From: Chloroflexota bacterium
GTDB taxonomy: Bacteria; Chloroflexota; Limnocylindria; Limnocylindrales; CSP1-4
NCBI GenBank assembly: GCA_025935925.1
Contig: JAICUI010000009.1
Coordinates: forward strand, 1 to 64,000
Length of the DNA: 64,000 nt
Direction: 5' to 3'
The notes under the pieces: model-generated
Databases searched by the model: none
What the model saw: the letters and a program-made list of their open reading frames with translations, nothing else
Told to the model about the DNA's origin: nothing
Translations under genes and position numbers: made by a program
Part shown: positions 9,129-19,047 of the stretch, in pieces
Position numbering within the stretch: position 1 is the first letter of the stretch
How the letters are laid out: each line of letters begins with the position of its first letter

Positions 9129-9265
9129 GTCGGCGGCGCAGTCTAGCACGGTCGACCCCGCGAACCCTCCCCAACGCGGTCGCCGAACACGCACGTCCCG
9201 GGCTGGGCGCAGGCGCGACCCGGCATGGCGATCGCGGCACTCCTCGCGGTACGCTCGCGACCACG

Positions 9266-11164
9266 ATGGACCGATCCTTGGGCCACGCCACCTCCACCCG
9301 GGGGCACGCCGGCGGCCGGTCGGCGTTCCCGCCGATCCGCGACTACGGGTTCCTCTCGGACTGCGAGGTCACCGCCCTTGTCGCGCCGTCGGGCAACGTC
9401 GAGTGGCTGTGCGCGCCGCGGCTCGACGGGCCGAGCGTGTTCGGCGCCATGCTGGACCGCGACGCCGGCGGCTTCCGCTTCGGGCCCACCGACGTCTTCG
9501 TCCCGGCCGCGCGGCGGTACCTGCCGGGCACCATGGTCCTCGAGACGAGCTGGGGGACGCGCACCGGGTGGGCGATCGTGCGCGACGTCCTCCTGTTCGG
9601 CCCGTGGCACCACGAGCGCGACCGGTCGACCGTCCGCCGCCGAGCACCGACCGACTACGCCGCCGAGCACATCCTGCTGCGGATGGTCCGGTGCGTGAAC
9701 GGCGAGGTGCAGATGGCGCTCGACTGCGAGCCCGCCTTCGACTATGGCCGAGCGGCCGGCTCCTGGAGCTACACCGAGGACGGCTACCACCAGCTGCGGT
9801 GCACGCCGGCGGGCGCGGGCCCCGAGCTCGTGCTGACGAGCGACCTCAACATGGGCATCGAGGACACCCACGCCGTCGCGCGGACGCTGATCAAGCAGGG
9901 CGAGACGCGGTTCGTCGCGCTGTCGTGGAAGGATGCGCCGCCGCCGCGCACGTCCGAGGAGGCGTACGCGAAGCTCGTCTGGACGGCCCACCACTGGCAG
10001 CACTGGCTCGGCCGCGGCGAGTTCCCCGATCACCCGTGGCGGCAGTACCTCGAGCGCTCGGCGCTGACGCTCAAGGGGCTCACGTACGAGCCGAGCGGCG
10101 CGGTCGTGGCCGCCGCGACGACGTCCCTTCCCGAGACGCCGGGCGGCGAGCGGAACTGGGACTACCGCTACACCTGGATCCGGGACTCGACCTTCGCCCT
10201 GTGGGGGCTGTACACGCTCGGCTTCGACTGGGAGGCCGAGGACTACCTGCGCTTCATCGCCTCGGTCGCGGGCGGCGACGAGGACCTCCAGATCATGTAC
10301 GGGATCGACGGCGAGAAGGCGCTCGAGGAGCGGACGCTCGACCACCTCTCGGGCTACGAGGGCGCCCGGCCGGTCCGGATCGGCAACGGCGCCTACAACC
10401 AGCGCCAGCACGACATGTGGGGCGCGGTGCTGGATTCGGTCTATCTCCACACGACGTCGCGCGATCGGCTCGACGACTCGATCTGGCCGATGCTGGTGCG
10501 CCAGGTGGAAGCGGCGCTCGCCAGCTGGCGCGAGCCCGACCGCGGCATCTGGGAGGTGCGCGGCGAGCCGCAGCACTTCACGTCGTCGAAGTTCATGTGC
10601 TGGGTCGCGGCCGATCGTGGGGCGAAGCTCGCGCAGCTGCGCCAGGAGGAGGAGCTGGTCGCGCGATGGCAGGCCGGGGCGGACGAGATCCGGGACGACA
10701 TCCTCGCCCACGCCCTCGACGCGCGCGGCGTCTTCACCCAGGCCTACGGGTCGTCCGCGCTCGACGCGTCCGTGCTGCTCCTGCCGCTCCTCCACTTCCT
10801 GCCGTCGGACGACGAACGGATCCGGAAGACCGTGCTCGCGATCGCCGACGAGCTGACGGTGGACGGGCTCGTGCTCCGCTACCGGACCCAGGAGACGGAC
10901 GACGGCCTGTCCGGCGAGGAGGGATCGTTCACGATCTGCTCGTTCTGGCTCGTGTCCGCGTTCGTCGAGATCGGCGAGCTCGACCGCGCACGCCGGTTGT
11001 GCGAGAAGCTCCTCGGCTTCGCGTCACCCCTCGACCTCTACGGGGAGGAGATCGACCCCGCGTCGGGTCGGCACCTCGGCAACTTCCCGCAGGCGTTCAC
11101 GCACCTCGCGCTCATCAACGCCGTCATGCACGTGATCGACGCCGAGGAGGCGCAGGCCGGCTGA
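9266..11164 (+). CDS. Glycoside hydrolase family 15 protein (glucoamylase/trehalase-like)
   Basis: FPPIRDYGFLSDCEVTALVAPSGNVEWLCAPRLDGPSVFGAMLDRDAGGFRFGP...ERNWDYRYTWIRDSTFALWGLYTLGF...RGIWEVRGEPQHFTSSKFMCWVAADRG. Confidence 0.93.
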   Translation: MDRSLGHATSTRGHAGGRSAFPPIRDYGFLSDCEVTALVAPSGNVEWLCAPRLDGPSVFGAMLDRDAGGFRFGPTDVFVPAARRYLPGTMVLETSWGTRTGWAIVRDVLLFGPWHHERDRSTVRRRAPTDYAAEHILLRMVRCVNGEVQMALDCEPAFDYGRAAGSWSYTEDGYHQLRCTPAGAGPELVLTSDLNMGIEDTHAVARTLIKQGETRFVALSWKDAPPPRTSEEAYAKLVWTAHHWQHWLGRGEFPDHPWRQYLERSALTLKGLTYEPSGAVVAAATTSLPETPGGERNWDYRYTWIRDSTFALWGLYTLGFDWEAEDYLRFIASVAGGDEDLQIMYGIDGEKALEERTLDHLSGYEGARPVRIGNGAYNQRQHDMWGAVLDSVYLHTTSRDRLDDSIWPMLVRQVEAALASWREPDRGIWEVRGEPQHFTSSKFMCWVAADRGAKLAQLRQEEELVARWQAGADEIRDDILAHALDARGVFTQAYGSSALDASVLLLPLLHFLPSDDERIRKTVLAIADELTVDGLVLRYRTQETDDGLSGEEGSFTICSFWLVSAFVEIGELDRARRLCEKLLGFASPLDLYGEEIDPASGRHLGNFPQAFTHLALINAVMHVIDAEEAQAG

Positions 11165-11173
11165 CGCCGCACG

Positions 11174-11575
11174 TCACCCCGCCGCCGGCGGCCGGTCGTT
11201 CGCGGCGGACCGCGACGCCACGGCGCCGTCCCACTCGAGGAACTGCCCGCACGACCCGCAGAACGACTCGCCGGGCGCGTTGACCGTCCCGCACGTCGTG
11301 CAGGCGCCCTCGCGCAACGGCACGGGCGGCACCGGTGTGGCCGGAACGGGGCCGGGCGGCCGCTCCCACATCCGGTCCAACCCGGTCGTGAGGTTCGCGA
11401 AGCACCGACCGCAGTCCGCCCGGCCAGGAGCGTTCGGCGCGCCGCACCGGGGACAGCGTCGCGCGGCAGCGGGGGCCCACGAGGGATCGCCCAGGAACAC
11501 GCCGCACCGCTCGCAGAACTGGCGCGAGCCGTCGAACGGCGTGCCGCACGTGCCGCAGAACGTCGTGCCGGCCAT
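11174..11575 (-). CDS. Multi zinc-ribbon protein
   Basis: MAGTTFCGTCGTPFDGSRQFCERCG...RRCPRCGAPNAPGRADCGRC...ACTTCGTVNAPGESFCGSCGQFLEW; repeated CxxC pairs. Confidence 0.75.
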   Translation of the reverse strand: MAGTTFCGTCGTPFDGSRQFCERCGVFLGDPSWAPAAARRCPRCGAPNAPGRADCGRCFANLTTGLDRMWERPPGPVPATPVPPVPLREGACTTCGTVNAPGESFCGSCGQFLEWDGAVASRSAANDRPPAAG

Positions 11576-11682
11576 GCCGCGAGGATAGACAGCCGGCGTC
11601 CGACGGGGAAGCGCGACCTGTCCGAGCAGGACGTACGCGACCTGCGCCCCGGGCGGCCGCGGCACCATGCGACGATGGATCC

Positions 11683-12504
11683 GTGGCGGATCTCGAGCTC
11701 ATCGACTGCGGCGACGGGCGCCGGCTGGAGCGCTTCGGCGGGGTGATCGTGGAGCGGCCGGCGCCGATGGCCACGGATGCCATGCAGCTCCGTCCGGCCG
11801 ACTGGGCGAAGCCCGACCTGCGCTGGTCGAAGGGAGCATGGACGCGCGGCGCGGCCCACGATCCGTGGCCGGTCGCGGCCGCCGGCCTCACGTTCGAGTG
11901 CCGGCCCGCGGCGGGCGGGCAGGTCGGCGTGTTTCCGGAGCATGCGGCCTCCTGGTCGTGGCTCGCGGGCGCGGTGCGCGAGGCGAGCGACCGGCTCGGC
12001 CGGCCGCCCGAGGTCCTGTCGCTGTTCGCGTACACCGGCGGTGCGTCGCTCGCGTGTGCGCGGGCCGGGGCACGCGTCGCGCACGTGGACGCCTCGCGGC
12101 CGGCGGTCGCGTGGGCGCGCCGGAACGCGGAGCTGTCGCGTCTCGCCGATGCGCCGATCCGCTGGCTCGTCGACGACGCCCGCGCCTTCGTCCGCCGGGA
12201 ACGGCGCCGCGGCCGGACGTACGATGGCGTCGTCCTCGACCCGCCGACCTACGGCCACGGGACCGGCGCCTGGCAGATCGACGCCGACCTGGACGCTCTG
12301 CTCGAGGACCTCGCGGCGCTCGCGGGCCGGCGGCCGTCGTTCGTCGCCCTCAGCGCGCACACGCCCGGCTATGACGCGGATCGCCTGGCCGCGCTGGTCC
12401 GCGACGGCTTCGGGGTCCGCGCGGACGGCGAGCCGCTGGTGCTGCGCGCGCGCTCCGGCGCGGTGCTCCGGCTCGGCGCGTGGGCGCGGGGCGGCGCGAG
12501 GTGA
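11683..12504 (+). CDS. Class I SAM-dependent (rRNA-type) methyltransferase, RlmI-like
   Basis: VLSLFAYTGGASLACARAGARVAHVDASRPAVAWARRNAELS...YDGVVLDPPTYGHG. Confidence 0.85.
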   Translation: MADLELIDCGDGRRLERFGGVIVERPAPMATDAMQLRPADWAKPDLRWSKGAWTRGAAHDPWPVAAAGLTFECRPAAGGQVGVFPEHAASWSWLAGAVREASDRLGRPPEVLSLFAYTGGASLACARAGARVAHVDASRPAVAWARRNAELSRLADAPIRWLVDDARAFVRRERRRGRTYDGVVLDPPTYGHGTGAWQIDADLDALLEDLAALAGRRPSFVALSAHTPGYDADRLAALVRDGFGVRADGEPLVLRARSGAVLRLGAWARGGAR

Positions 12505-13301
12505 CCGACCGCGACCCGATCACCAGCACGCGCAACCCACGGGTGACCGCGGCGGCCGCCCTGCGCGACCGGCGTGCCCGGGACGATGCGGGCCGGACGC
12601 TCGTCGATGGCGTGCGCGAGCTGTCGCGGGCGCTCGACGGCCGAGCCCGCGTGGCCGAGGTGTTCGTGGACCCGTCGACGGCGTCGACGGCGGCACTGGC
12701 GGTCGCCGAGCGGGCGCGCGCGGCGGGTGCGGCGTTCACGACCGTCGGCGGGCCCGTCCTCGCCCGGCTCGCGTACGGGGACCGCAGCGAGGGAATCGTT
12801 GCCACGGTCGCCATCCCGCCGCTCGACCTCGAAGCGCTCTCGCTCCCCGCCGCTCCCCTGGTCGTCGTCCTCGAGGCGGTCGAGAAGCCCGGCAACCTCG
12901 GCGCGGTGCTGCGAAGCGCGGACGGCGCCGGTGCCGACGCCGTGATCCTCGCGGATCCCCGCACCGACCCGTTCAACCCGAACGCGGTTCGGGCGTCGCT
13001 CGGGACGATCTTCGGGATACGGCTCGCCGCCGGGACCGCGGCAGACGTGCGGGCGTGGCTTGTCGGCGCGGGCCTCCGGATGCTCGCGGCCCGCGTGGAT
13101 GGCGAGCTGGACTACGCGGCGGCGGACCTGACGGGCGGCGTGGCGATCGTGCTGGGCAGCGAGGCCGCCGGGTTGACCGATGCCTGGTCGGGCGACGCGG
13201 TGACCGCGGTGCGGCTCCCGATGCTCGGCATCGCGGACAGCCTCAACGTGTCGATCACGGCGGCCGTGCTGCTCTACGAGGCCCGGCGCCAGCGCGGCTG
13301 A
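12501..13301 (+). CDS. TrmH/SpoU family RNA 2'-O-methyltransferase
   Basis: ITSTRNPRVTAAAALRDRRARDDAGRTLVDGVRELSRAL...VVVLEAVEKPGNLGAVLRSADGAGADAVILADPRTDPFNPNAVRASLGTIF...IVLGSEAAGLTDAW. GTG start overlaps the preceding stop (GTGA). Confidence 0.92.
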   Translation: MTDRDPITSTRNPRVTAAAALRDRRARDDAGRTLVDGVRELSRALDGRARVAEVFVDPSTASTAALAVAERARAAGAAFTTVGGPVLARLAYGDRSEGIVATVAIPPLDLEALSLPAAPLVVVLEAVEKPGNLGAVLRSADGAGADAVILADPRTDPFNPNAVRASLGTIFGIRLAAGTAADVRAWLVGAGLRMLAARVDGELDYAAADLTGGVAIVLGSEAAGLTDAWSGDAVTAVRLPMLGIADSLNVSITAAVLLYEARRQRG

Positions 13302-13382
13302 CGCTGACGAGCGCATCGGTCCACGGCACGTCGGGCAGGTCGCGCTTGACCGCCGCATGACCCGCCCGCGACGATGCCGGCC

Positions 13383-14750
13383 ATGGAGCCCTTCGACTTC
13401 GTCGTCATCGGTGCCGGCCCGGCCGGCGAGGCCGCCGCGAACAAGGCCCGCGAGCTGGGTGCGACCGTCGCGGTCGTCGACCGGCGATGGTTCGGCGGCT
13501 CGTGCCCGCACATCGGATGCATTCCCTCGAAGAGCCTGCTCCACGCGGCGGAGCGACACTGGAGCGGCGCGGACTACAGCTGGCGACGCGCGTCGGACCG
13601 GCGCGACTACATGGTCAACCGCGCGGCGGGCGCCGCCGAGCCGGACGACACGTCGCACGTCAAGGCGCTCGAGGCGGCGGGGGCCGTCTGCTACCGGGGC
13701 ACCGCGCGGATCACCGCGCCGGGCGTCGTGACGGTGAGCCACGACGGGACCGAGCACGAGCTTCCGGCGCGCAACGTCATCGTGGCGGTCGGCTCGTCGT
13801 CGAAGGTGCCGCCGCTCGACGGGCTCGCGGACGCCCATCCGTGGACCAACGAGGAGGCGACGCTCACCCGCGAGCTGCCGAAGAGCCTCGTCGTGCTCGG
13901 CGGCGGCCCGACGGGCTGCGAGCTCGCCCAGGTCTATGCGCGGTTCGGCGTCCCGGTCACCGTGTGCCAGTCCGGCCCGCGGCTCGTGCCGACCGAGCAC
14001 CCCCGGAACGCCGCGGCGATCCGCGTCGCGCTCGAGCGCGACGGCGCGAAGGTCCGGCTCGGCGCGCGCGCCGTCCGCGTCCGCGCGCGGGCGGGAGCCG
14101 ACGGCGAGCACCTCGTCGACCTCGACGACGGCTCCTCGGTGGCGGGGCACGAGATCCTCGTCGCCGTCGGGCGGGAGTTCCCGCTCGACGGGCTCGGCCT
14201 CGATCGCTACGGCATCCCGGTATCCGGTCCGGACGCGTACCGGCGCGACGGTTCGTTGCGCCTCGCCGACGGTCTCTGGATCGCCGGCGATCCGGCGGGG
14301 CCCGAGCTGCATACCCACCAGGCGCACTACCAGGGCGAGCTCGCGGTGCGGATGGCCCTCGGCGAGGCGGTCGAACCCGACTACCGGGCATTGCCGCGCG
14401 CCACGTACATGGAGCCCGAGGCGGCGTCGGTCGGGCTGTCGCTCGACCAGGCGACGGACGCCGGGTTCGACGCGTTCGAGTGCGTCGCCGACTTCCCCAA
14501 GACCGCGAAGGGCTACTCGGTCGAGGCCGAGACGGGGCACGTCACGATCGTCGTCGACCGGGAGACGCGGACCCTCGTCGGCGCGGCGATGGCCTGCCCG
14601 GACGCGTCGGCGGCGATCCACGAGTGCGTCGTCGCGATCAAGGCGCGGATCCCGGTCGACGTGCTCGCGGAGACGATCCACGCCTTCCCGTCGACGTCCC
14701 GCATCTTCAACGGGCTGTTCGCGGAGGCGAAGCACCGGCTCGACGGCTGA
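13383..14750 (+). CDS. Pyridine nucleotide-disulfide oxidoreductase (dihydrolipoamide dehydrogenase / mercuric reductase family)
   Basis: DFVVIGAGPAGEAAANKARELGATVAVVDRRWFGGSCPHIGCIPSKSLLHAA (redox C-x4-C), SLVVLGGGPTGCELAQVYARFG. Confidence 0.88.
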   Translation: MEPFDFVVIGAGPAGEAAANKARELGATVAVVDRRWFGGSCPHIGCIPSKSLLHAAERHWSGADYSWRRASDRRDYMVNRAAGAAEPDDTSHVKALEAAGAVCYRGTARITAPGVVTVSHDGTEHELPARNVIVAVGSSSKVPPLDGLADAHPWTNEEATLTRELPKSLVVLGGGPTGCELAQVYARFGVPVTVCQSGPRLVPTEHPRNAAAIRVALERDGAKVRLGARAVRVRARAGADGEHLVDLDDGSSVAGHEILVAVGREFPLDGLGLDRYGIPVSGPDAYRRDGSLRLADGLWIAGDPAGPELHTHQAHYQGELAVRMALGEAVEPDYRALPRATYMEPEAASVGLSLDQATDAGFDAFECVADFPKTAKGYSVEAETGHVTIVVDRETRTLVGAAMACPDASAAIHECVVAIKARIPVDVLAETIHAFPSTSRIFNGLFAEAKHRLDG

Positions 14751-14756
14751 CCCGCG

Positions 14757-16400
14757 TCAGGCCTCGAACGCGATCTCGCCGTCGACGAGGACGAGCCGCG
14801 GCCGGGCGTGCCACAGCGCGCCGTCGATCTCGACGGGCTGCGCGACGACCGCCGCCGGCAAGACGACCAGATCCGCGCGGCAGCCGGGCACGAGGCGGCC
14901 GCGATCCCGCTCGCCGGCGCTCCGCGGGGCATCGAGGCACGCCGCACGGATCGCGCGCCAGAGGCTCAGGCCGTTCTGCGCGCCGAACGGTCGCGTGCCC
15001 TCCGGCCAGTCCGGCGCGGCGCGGGTGACGGCGCACGCGATGCCGGGCCACGGGTTGACGGGTTCCACGGGGGCATCGGTGCCGAACGGGATCACGGCGC
15101 CCGTGACGTCGAGCGCGGCGAGCGCGTAGCCGCGGGCTTCCGCGCGCGGACCCCACAGCCGGCGCGCCTGCTCGGCGTCGGAGCGGACGTGGATCGGCTG
15201 CATGGACGCCGCGATGCCGAGGGCCTCGAACCGGGGGATGTCGACCTCCGAGACGAGCTGCGTGTGCTCGACCCGCGGCATCAGGGGCGTCGCGCCGACC
15301 GTCGGCGCCAGCGCGTCGAGGGCGGCCCGGACCGCCGCGTCGCCGATCCCGTGGATCTGGGTCGCGATCCCCAGCGAGGCCGCGATCCCGGCCTGCTCGA
15401 CGAGCTCGTCGGGCGGGACGACCCACACGCCGTAGCCGTCGTTGGGCGGCGCGGGCTCGTCGGGCACGGGGTCCAGCGGTTCCAGCAGCCGCGCCGTCCG
15501 GGATCCCAGCGACCCGTCGGCGAACGTCTTGAGCCAGCCCAGGCGAAGGCGATCGAGCGGGTCCGGGCCGAGCGGCTGCCCGCTGCGCAGGCCCTCGCGG
15601 GCCGCGGCGTCGAGCTGCGCGGCGCGGACCGACGCGTGCACGCGAATCCCGAGCGAGCCCGCCGCGGCGAGCCGCCGGTACGCCTCGATGCCGCCCCCGA
15701 GGTCGGTGCGACCGCCGAGGCCGCCGGGGTCGTGGACCGCGACGACGCCGAGCGCGAGGAGCTCGGCGATCAGCGGCGGAAGCGGGTCGGCCACGGCCGC
15801 ACCCGAGGGCGCCGGCACCGTCGCGCCCACGAGGCGGGCCGCTGACTCGTGGAAGATGCCCGTCGGCGTGCCAGCGTCGTCGCGCCGGATCACGCCGCCG
15901 TCGGGGTCGGGCGTCGCAGCCGTCACCCCCGCGTCGGCGAGCGCCCGCTCGCTCGCGAGCAGCGAATGGTGGTCGTGCGCCCAGAGCGCGACGTGCCGGC
16001 CGGGAGCGGCGGCCTCGAGGTCGGCCGCGCTCGGCCACCGGCCCAGCCGGTCTGGATCCCAGCCCGCGCCCTCGATCCAGCCGCCGGACCGGTCGCCGGC
16101 CGCCGCAGCGACGAGGCGGCGGAGCTCCTCGATCGACGTGACGCCCTCGAGCCCCACGTGCTGGCGCGCCATCGCGGCCTCCGCGAGGTGCAGGTGGGCG
16201 TCGGTCAGGCCCGGGAGCGCGACCTCGTCCGGCGCGAGGTCCAGGCGTCGCGTTCCGACGCGGATCGCGGGCTCGACGTCGTCGAGGGTCCCGGCCGCGA
16301 CCACGCGCCCGCCGTCGATCGCGATCGCGTCGACCCACTCGGGCCCGTCCGACCCGGCGAGCGTCGCGATCCGCCCGGTGACGAGGAGCGTGCCGGGCAC
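14757..16400 (-). CDS. Amidohydrolase family protein (YtcJ-like)
   Basis: LLVTGRIATLAGSDGPEWVDAIAIDGGRVVAAGTLDDV...LPGLTDAHLHLAEAA...VIPFGTDAPVEPVNPWPGIACAVTR. Confidence 0.9.
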   Translation of the reverse strand: MPGTLLVTGRIATLAGSDGPEWVDAIAIDGGRVVAAGTLDDVEPAIRVGTRRLDLAPDEVALPGLTDAHLHLAEAAMARQHVGLEGVTSIEELRRLVAAAAGDRSGGWIEGAGWDPDRLGRWPSAADLEAAAPGRHVALWAHDHHSLLASERALADAGVTAATPDPDGGVIRRDDAGTPTGIFHESAARLVGATVPAPSGAAVADPLPPLIAELLALGVVAVHDPGGLGGRTDLGGGIEAYRRLAAAGSLGIRVHASVRAAQLDAAAREGLRSGQPLGPDPLDRLRLGWLKTFADGSLGSRTARLLEPLDPVPDEPAPPNDGYGVWVVPPDELVEQAGIAASLGIATQIHGIGDAAVRAALDALAPTVGATPLMPRVEHTQLVSEVDIPRFEALGIAASMQPIHVRSDAEQARRLWGPRAEARGYALAALDVTGAVIPFGTDAPVEPVNPWPGIACAVTRAAPDWPEGTRPFGAQNGLSLWRAIRAACLDAPRSAGERDRGRLVPGCRADLVVLPAAVVAQPVEIDGALWHARPRLVLVDGEIAFEA

Positions 16401-16406
16401 GCGGTC

Positions 16407-18071
16407 CTACTCGTGCTCGTCGGGGCTCGGCTCGAACGGCCGATCGGCGCGCGCGGGATCCGGCTGCCACGTTGGAGCGGTCGCGGAGGAAGGGCTCGCA
16501 GCCGAGCGTGGCGTCTCGGAACCGGGAGCGGTCGCGGAACCGGGAGCGGTCGCGGAACCGGGAGTCGCCGCGGGCCCCGGTGCGGTCGCGGAGCCGGCCC
16601 GCCGGCCGCCCTCCCGGCCACCGGACGCCGTCGCGACGGCGACCGGATCGAGCCCGGAGGAGATCGCGGGGCCGGTCGCCGGGCTGTGGGCCTCCTCCTC
16701 CTTGAGCGGGCCGCGACGGATGATCGAGATGATCCCGCATGCCGTGATCGCGATCGCGACGAAGATCAGGACCCGCGTCGTGCCGATCACGTCGGACACC
16801 GGCCCGACCACGATGATCGGCAGGAAGCTCGACACGGACACGAGCATGTTGAGGACGCCGAACACCCGGCCGCGGCCCTCCTCCGGGATGTCCTCCTGGA
16901 GCTGGGTCTGGGACGGGATGGCGACGAACGCGTACGCGATCCCGGCGAGCAGCGCGATGAACACGACGATCGCGAGCAGCGACGTGAGCGACGCCACGGA
17001 CTGACCGACCGCCGTCGACGCGGTCGCGCTCTGGAACGCGCGCGCGATCGGGCCCGCGGACACGATCACGGCGACGAAGATCCCGAGCGCGACGAGCCCG
17101 CCCTCGATGATCCGCCGGCGCGGCACCAGGTGGCCGAACGAGTTGAGGATCAGGATTCCCATGACGATGCCGAACCCGAGCGGCAGCACGACGACCGCGA
17201 AGTCCTTGGGCTGCAGGCCCAGCGAGTCCTTGGCGAACTGCGGGCCGAGCACGCCCAGGACGCCGACGAGCGACGCCGCGATCCCCAGGTACACCAGCGA
17301 CCAACCGATGGACCGGTTCTCGCGGATGAACTCGATCCCCTCGCGCAGCTGGCCGAACACGGAGCCCATCGCCGCCTCGGTCTCGGGCAGCAGCGGGCCC
17401 GTCTCGGTCTCCTCGTCGGCGGCGGACGCCGGCGGTGCCGGCGGCAGCGTCCAGCAGAACGCCGCCGCGATCAGGTAGCACGCCGCCACGACGAGGATCA
17501 GCCCCGGCGCGCCGACGAGCGCCACCACGAGCGGCCCCGCCAGCGCGTAGCCGAGCGCGAATGCCGCGTTGAGCGTGAGCGTGAACAGGCCGTTGCCGGC
17601 CAGCAGCAGCCGCCGCGGCAGGACCTCCGGGATCATCGATGCCTCGGCGGGCGCGAAGAACACGGTCACGCTCGAGATGAGCGCGTTGATCACCAGCAGC
17701 AGCAGGAGATTCGCGCCGACGAGCCACAGCAGGACGAGGAGCCCGGCCCGCAGCAGGTTCGTCGCCACGAGCACGAGCCGTTTGTCCAGCCGGTCGACGT
17801 AGACGCCGGCGACCGCCGAGAACAGCACGGCGGGCGCGAGGAACGACAGGATCAGCACGCTGACGGCCGTGTTGCCCGCGCCCGAGTCGAGCACGATGAC
17901 GGTCAGGCCGAACAGCACCATGTTGCCGCCGATCTGCGTGAACACCTGGCTGAGCCAGAGCAGCAGGAACGGGCGGTGCTGGAAGACCTCGAGCGCGCCG
18001 GGCGCCTCGTCGTCATCGTCGACGGCGATGGCGGGGAGGGTCGGGTCCTGGGCCTCGGGCGGGACGGTCAC
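16407..18071 (-). CDS. MFS transporter
   Basis: VFQHRPFLLLWLSQVFTQIGGNMVLFGLTVIVLDSGAGNTAVSVLILSFLAPAVLFSAVAGVYVDRLDKRLVLVATN; 12-TM hydrophobic pattern, Ala/Pro/Ser-rich tail. Confidence 0.9.
   Translation of the reverse strand: MTVPPEAQDPTLPAIAVDDDDEAPGALEVFQHRPFLLLWLSQVFTQIGGNMVLFGLTVIVLDSGAGNTAVSVLILSFLAPAVLFSAVAGVYVDRLDKRLVLVATNLLRAGLLVLLWLVGANLLLLLVINALISSVTVFFAPAEASMIPEVLPRRLLLAGNGLFTLTLNAAFALGYALAGPLVVALVGAPGLILVVAACYLIAAAFCWTLPPAPPASAADEETETGPLLPETEAAMGSVFGQLREGIEFIRENRSIGWSLVYLGIAASLVGVLGVLGPQFAKDSLGLQPKDFAVVVLPLGFGIVMGILILNSFGHLVPRRRIIEGGLVALGIFVAVIVSAGPIARAFQSATASTAVGQSVASLTSLLAIVVFIALLAGIAYAFVAIPSQTQLQEDIPEEGRGRVFGVLNMLVSVSSFLPIIVVGPVSDVIGTTRVLIFVAIAITACGIISIIRRGPLKEEEAHSPATGPAISSGLDPVAVATASGGREGGRRAGSATAPGPAATPGSATAPGSATAPGSETPRSAASPSSATAPTWQPDPARADRPFEPSPDEHE
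16518..16564. repeat. 18-bp tandem repeat (about 2.6 copies) in MFS C-terminal tail
   Basis: ggaaccgggagcggtcgc at 16518-16535, 16536-16553 and partial 16554-16564; encodes PGSATA repeats. Confidence 0.9.
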
Positions 18072-18307
18072 TGCGCCGCGGGCGCCACGGCTGCGGTGAC
18101 GGCGGGGTCGCCGCGGCGGACGAAGCCCGCGATCCGGCGCTCGAGCGCCCGACGCTCGACGAGCACGTGCCGGCGGCACGTCTCGCAGCGCAGCCCGATG
18201 TCGGCACCGAGGCGGTCGACGAGCCACGTGTCCCCGCCGCACGGGTGCTGCTTCCGGAGGCGGACGACATCGCCCAGCAGGAGCTCGAGCACGGGCTGTC
18301 CGGACAT
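18068..18307 (-). CDS. DUF951 domain protein
   Basis: GDVVRLRKQHPCGGDTWLVDRLGADIGLRCETCRRHVLVERRALERRI matches the DUF951 pattern. Confidence 0.85.
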   Translation of the reverse strand: MSGQPVLELLLGDVVRLRKQHPCGGDTWLVDRLGADIGLRCETCRRHVLVERRALERRIAGFVRRGDPAVTAAVAPAAQ

Positions 18308-18372
18308 CGCGGCCGAGGGTAGCAGAGGGACTGCGATCGGCCTCCGGGGCTGCCGACAGGCCGCCGAGGTCG

Positions 18373-19047
18373 TCAGAGCGTGGGGCGCCCCAGCTTCGGC
18401 GCGAGGTCACGGGTCGTCGCGGGCACCGTCAGCCGGTCCTCGCCCTCCACGGTGATCACCACCTCGGGGTAGCGCGCGGCGAGCTGGGCGATCGGACCGC
18501 CGGCGCGCGTCAGCGACCCGCTGAGGGTCTCGGACTGCCCGATGGCCTCGATGGTGGCCGGGCTGGGGAGCGCGTTGCCGGCGACGGTCACGGCGTCGGC
18601 GGGCCCCGTCGCGACGACCCCGGGCACGAGCCGCACCCCGCCGACGCTGATCGCCTCGGCGCCGGCGTTCCGGAGCTCGTTGACCAGGAGCTCCAGCGCA
18701 TCGCCCGGCAGGTGGCCCTCGATCGTGACGCGCGCGCCGGTCCCGGTGACGGGCACGGCACCGGACCACCCCAGGATCCGGGTCAGGTCCTGGCGCACCT
18801 GCAGCGCCGAGCTGTCGCCGCGGTTGACGGTCGCCTTCAGCTGGTCGCGCTGCTGCTGGAGCGACTCGACCTCGCCGCGCAGCTCGTTGTTCTGGGTCGT
18901 GACGTTCGCCACGAGCTCGCCGAGCTCCTGCACCGACAGCCCGTTCAGCCCGACGTTCGGCGCCTGCGAACGAGCCTGGGCGTAGACGAGGAAGCCGAGC
19001 AGCACGAGCACGGCCGTGAGCGTGATCTGGCTCGATCGCCGGCGCAT
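18373..19047 (-). CDS. DUF881 family protein
   Basis: MRRRSSQITLTAVLVLLGFLVYAQARSQ...ELVANVTTQNNELRGEVESLQQQRDQ...VPVTGTGARVTIEGHLPGDALELLVNELRNAGAEAISVGGVRL. Confidence 0.85.
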   Translation of the reverse strand: MRRRSSQITLTAVLVLLGFLVYAQARSQAPNVGLNGLSVQELGELVANVTTQNNELRGEVESLQQQRDQLKATVNRGDSSALQVRQDLTRILGWSGAVPVTGTGARVTIEGHLPGDALELLVNELRNAGAEAISVGGVRLVPGVVATGPADAVTVAGNALPSPATIEAIGQSETLSGSLTRAGGPIAQLAARYPEVVITVEGEDRLTVPATTRDLAPKLGRPTL

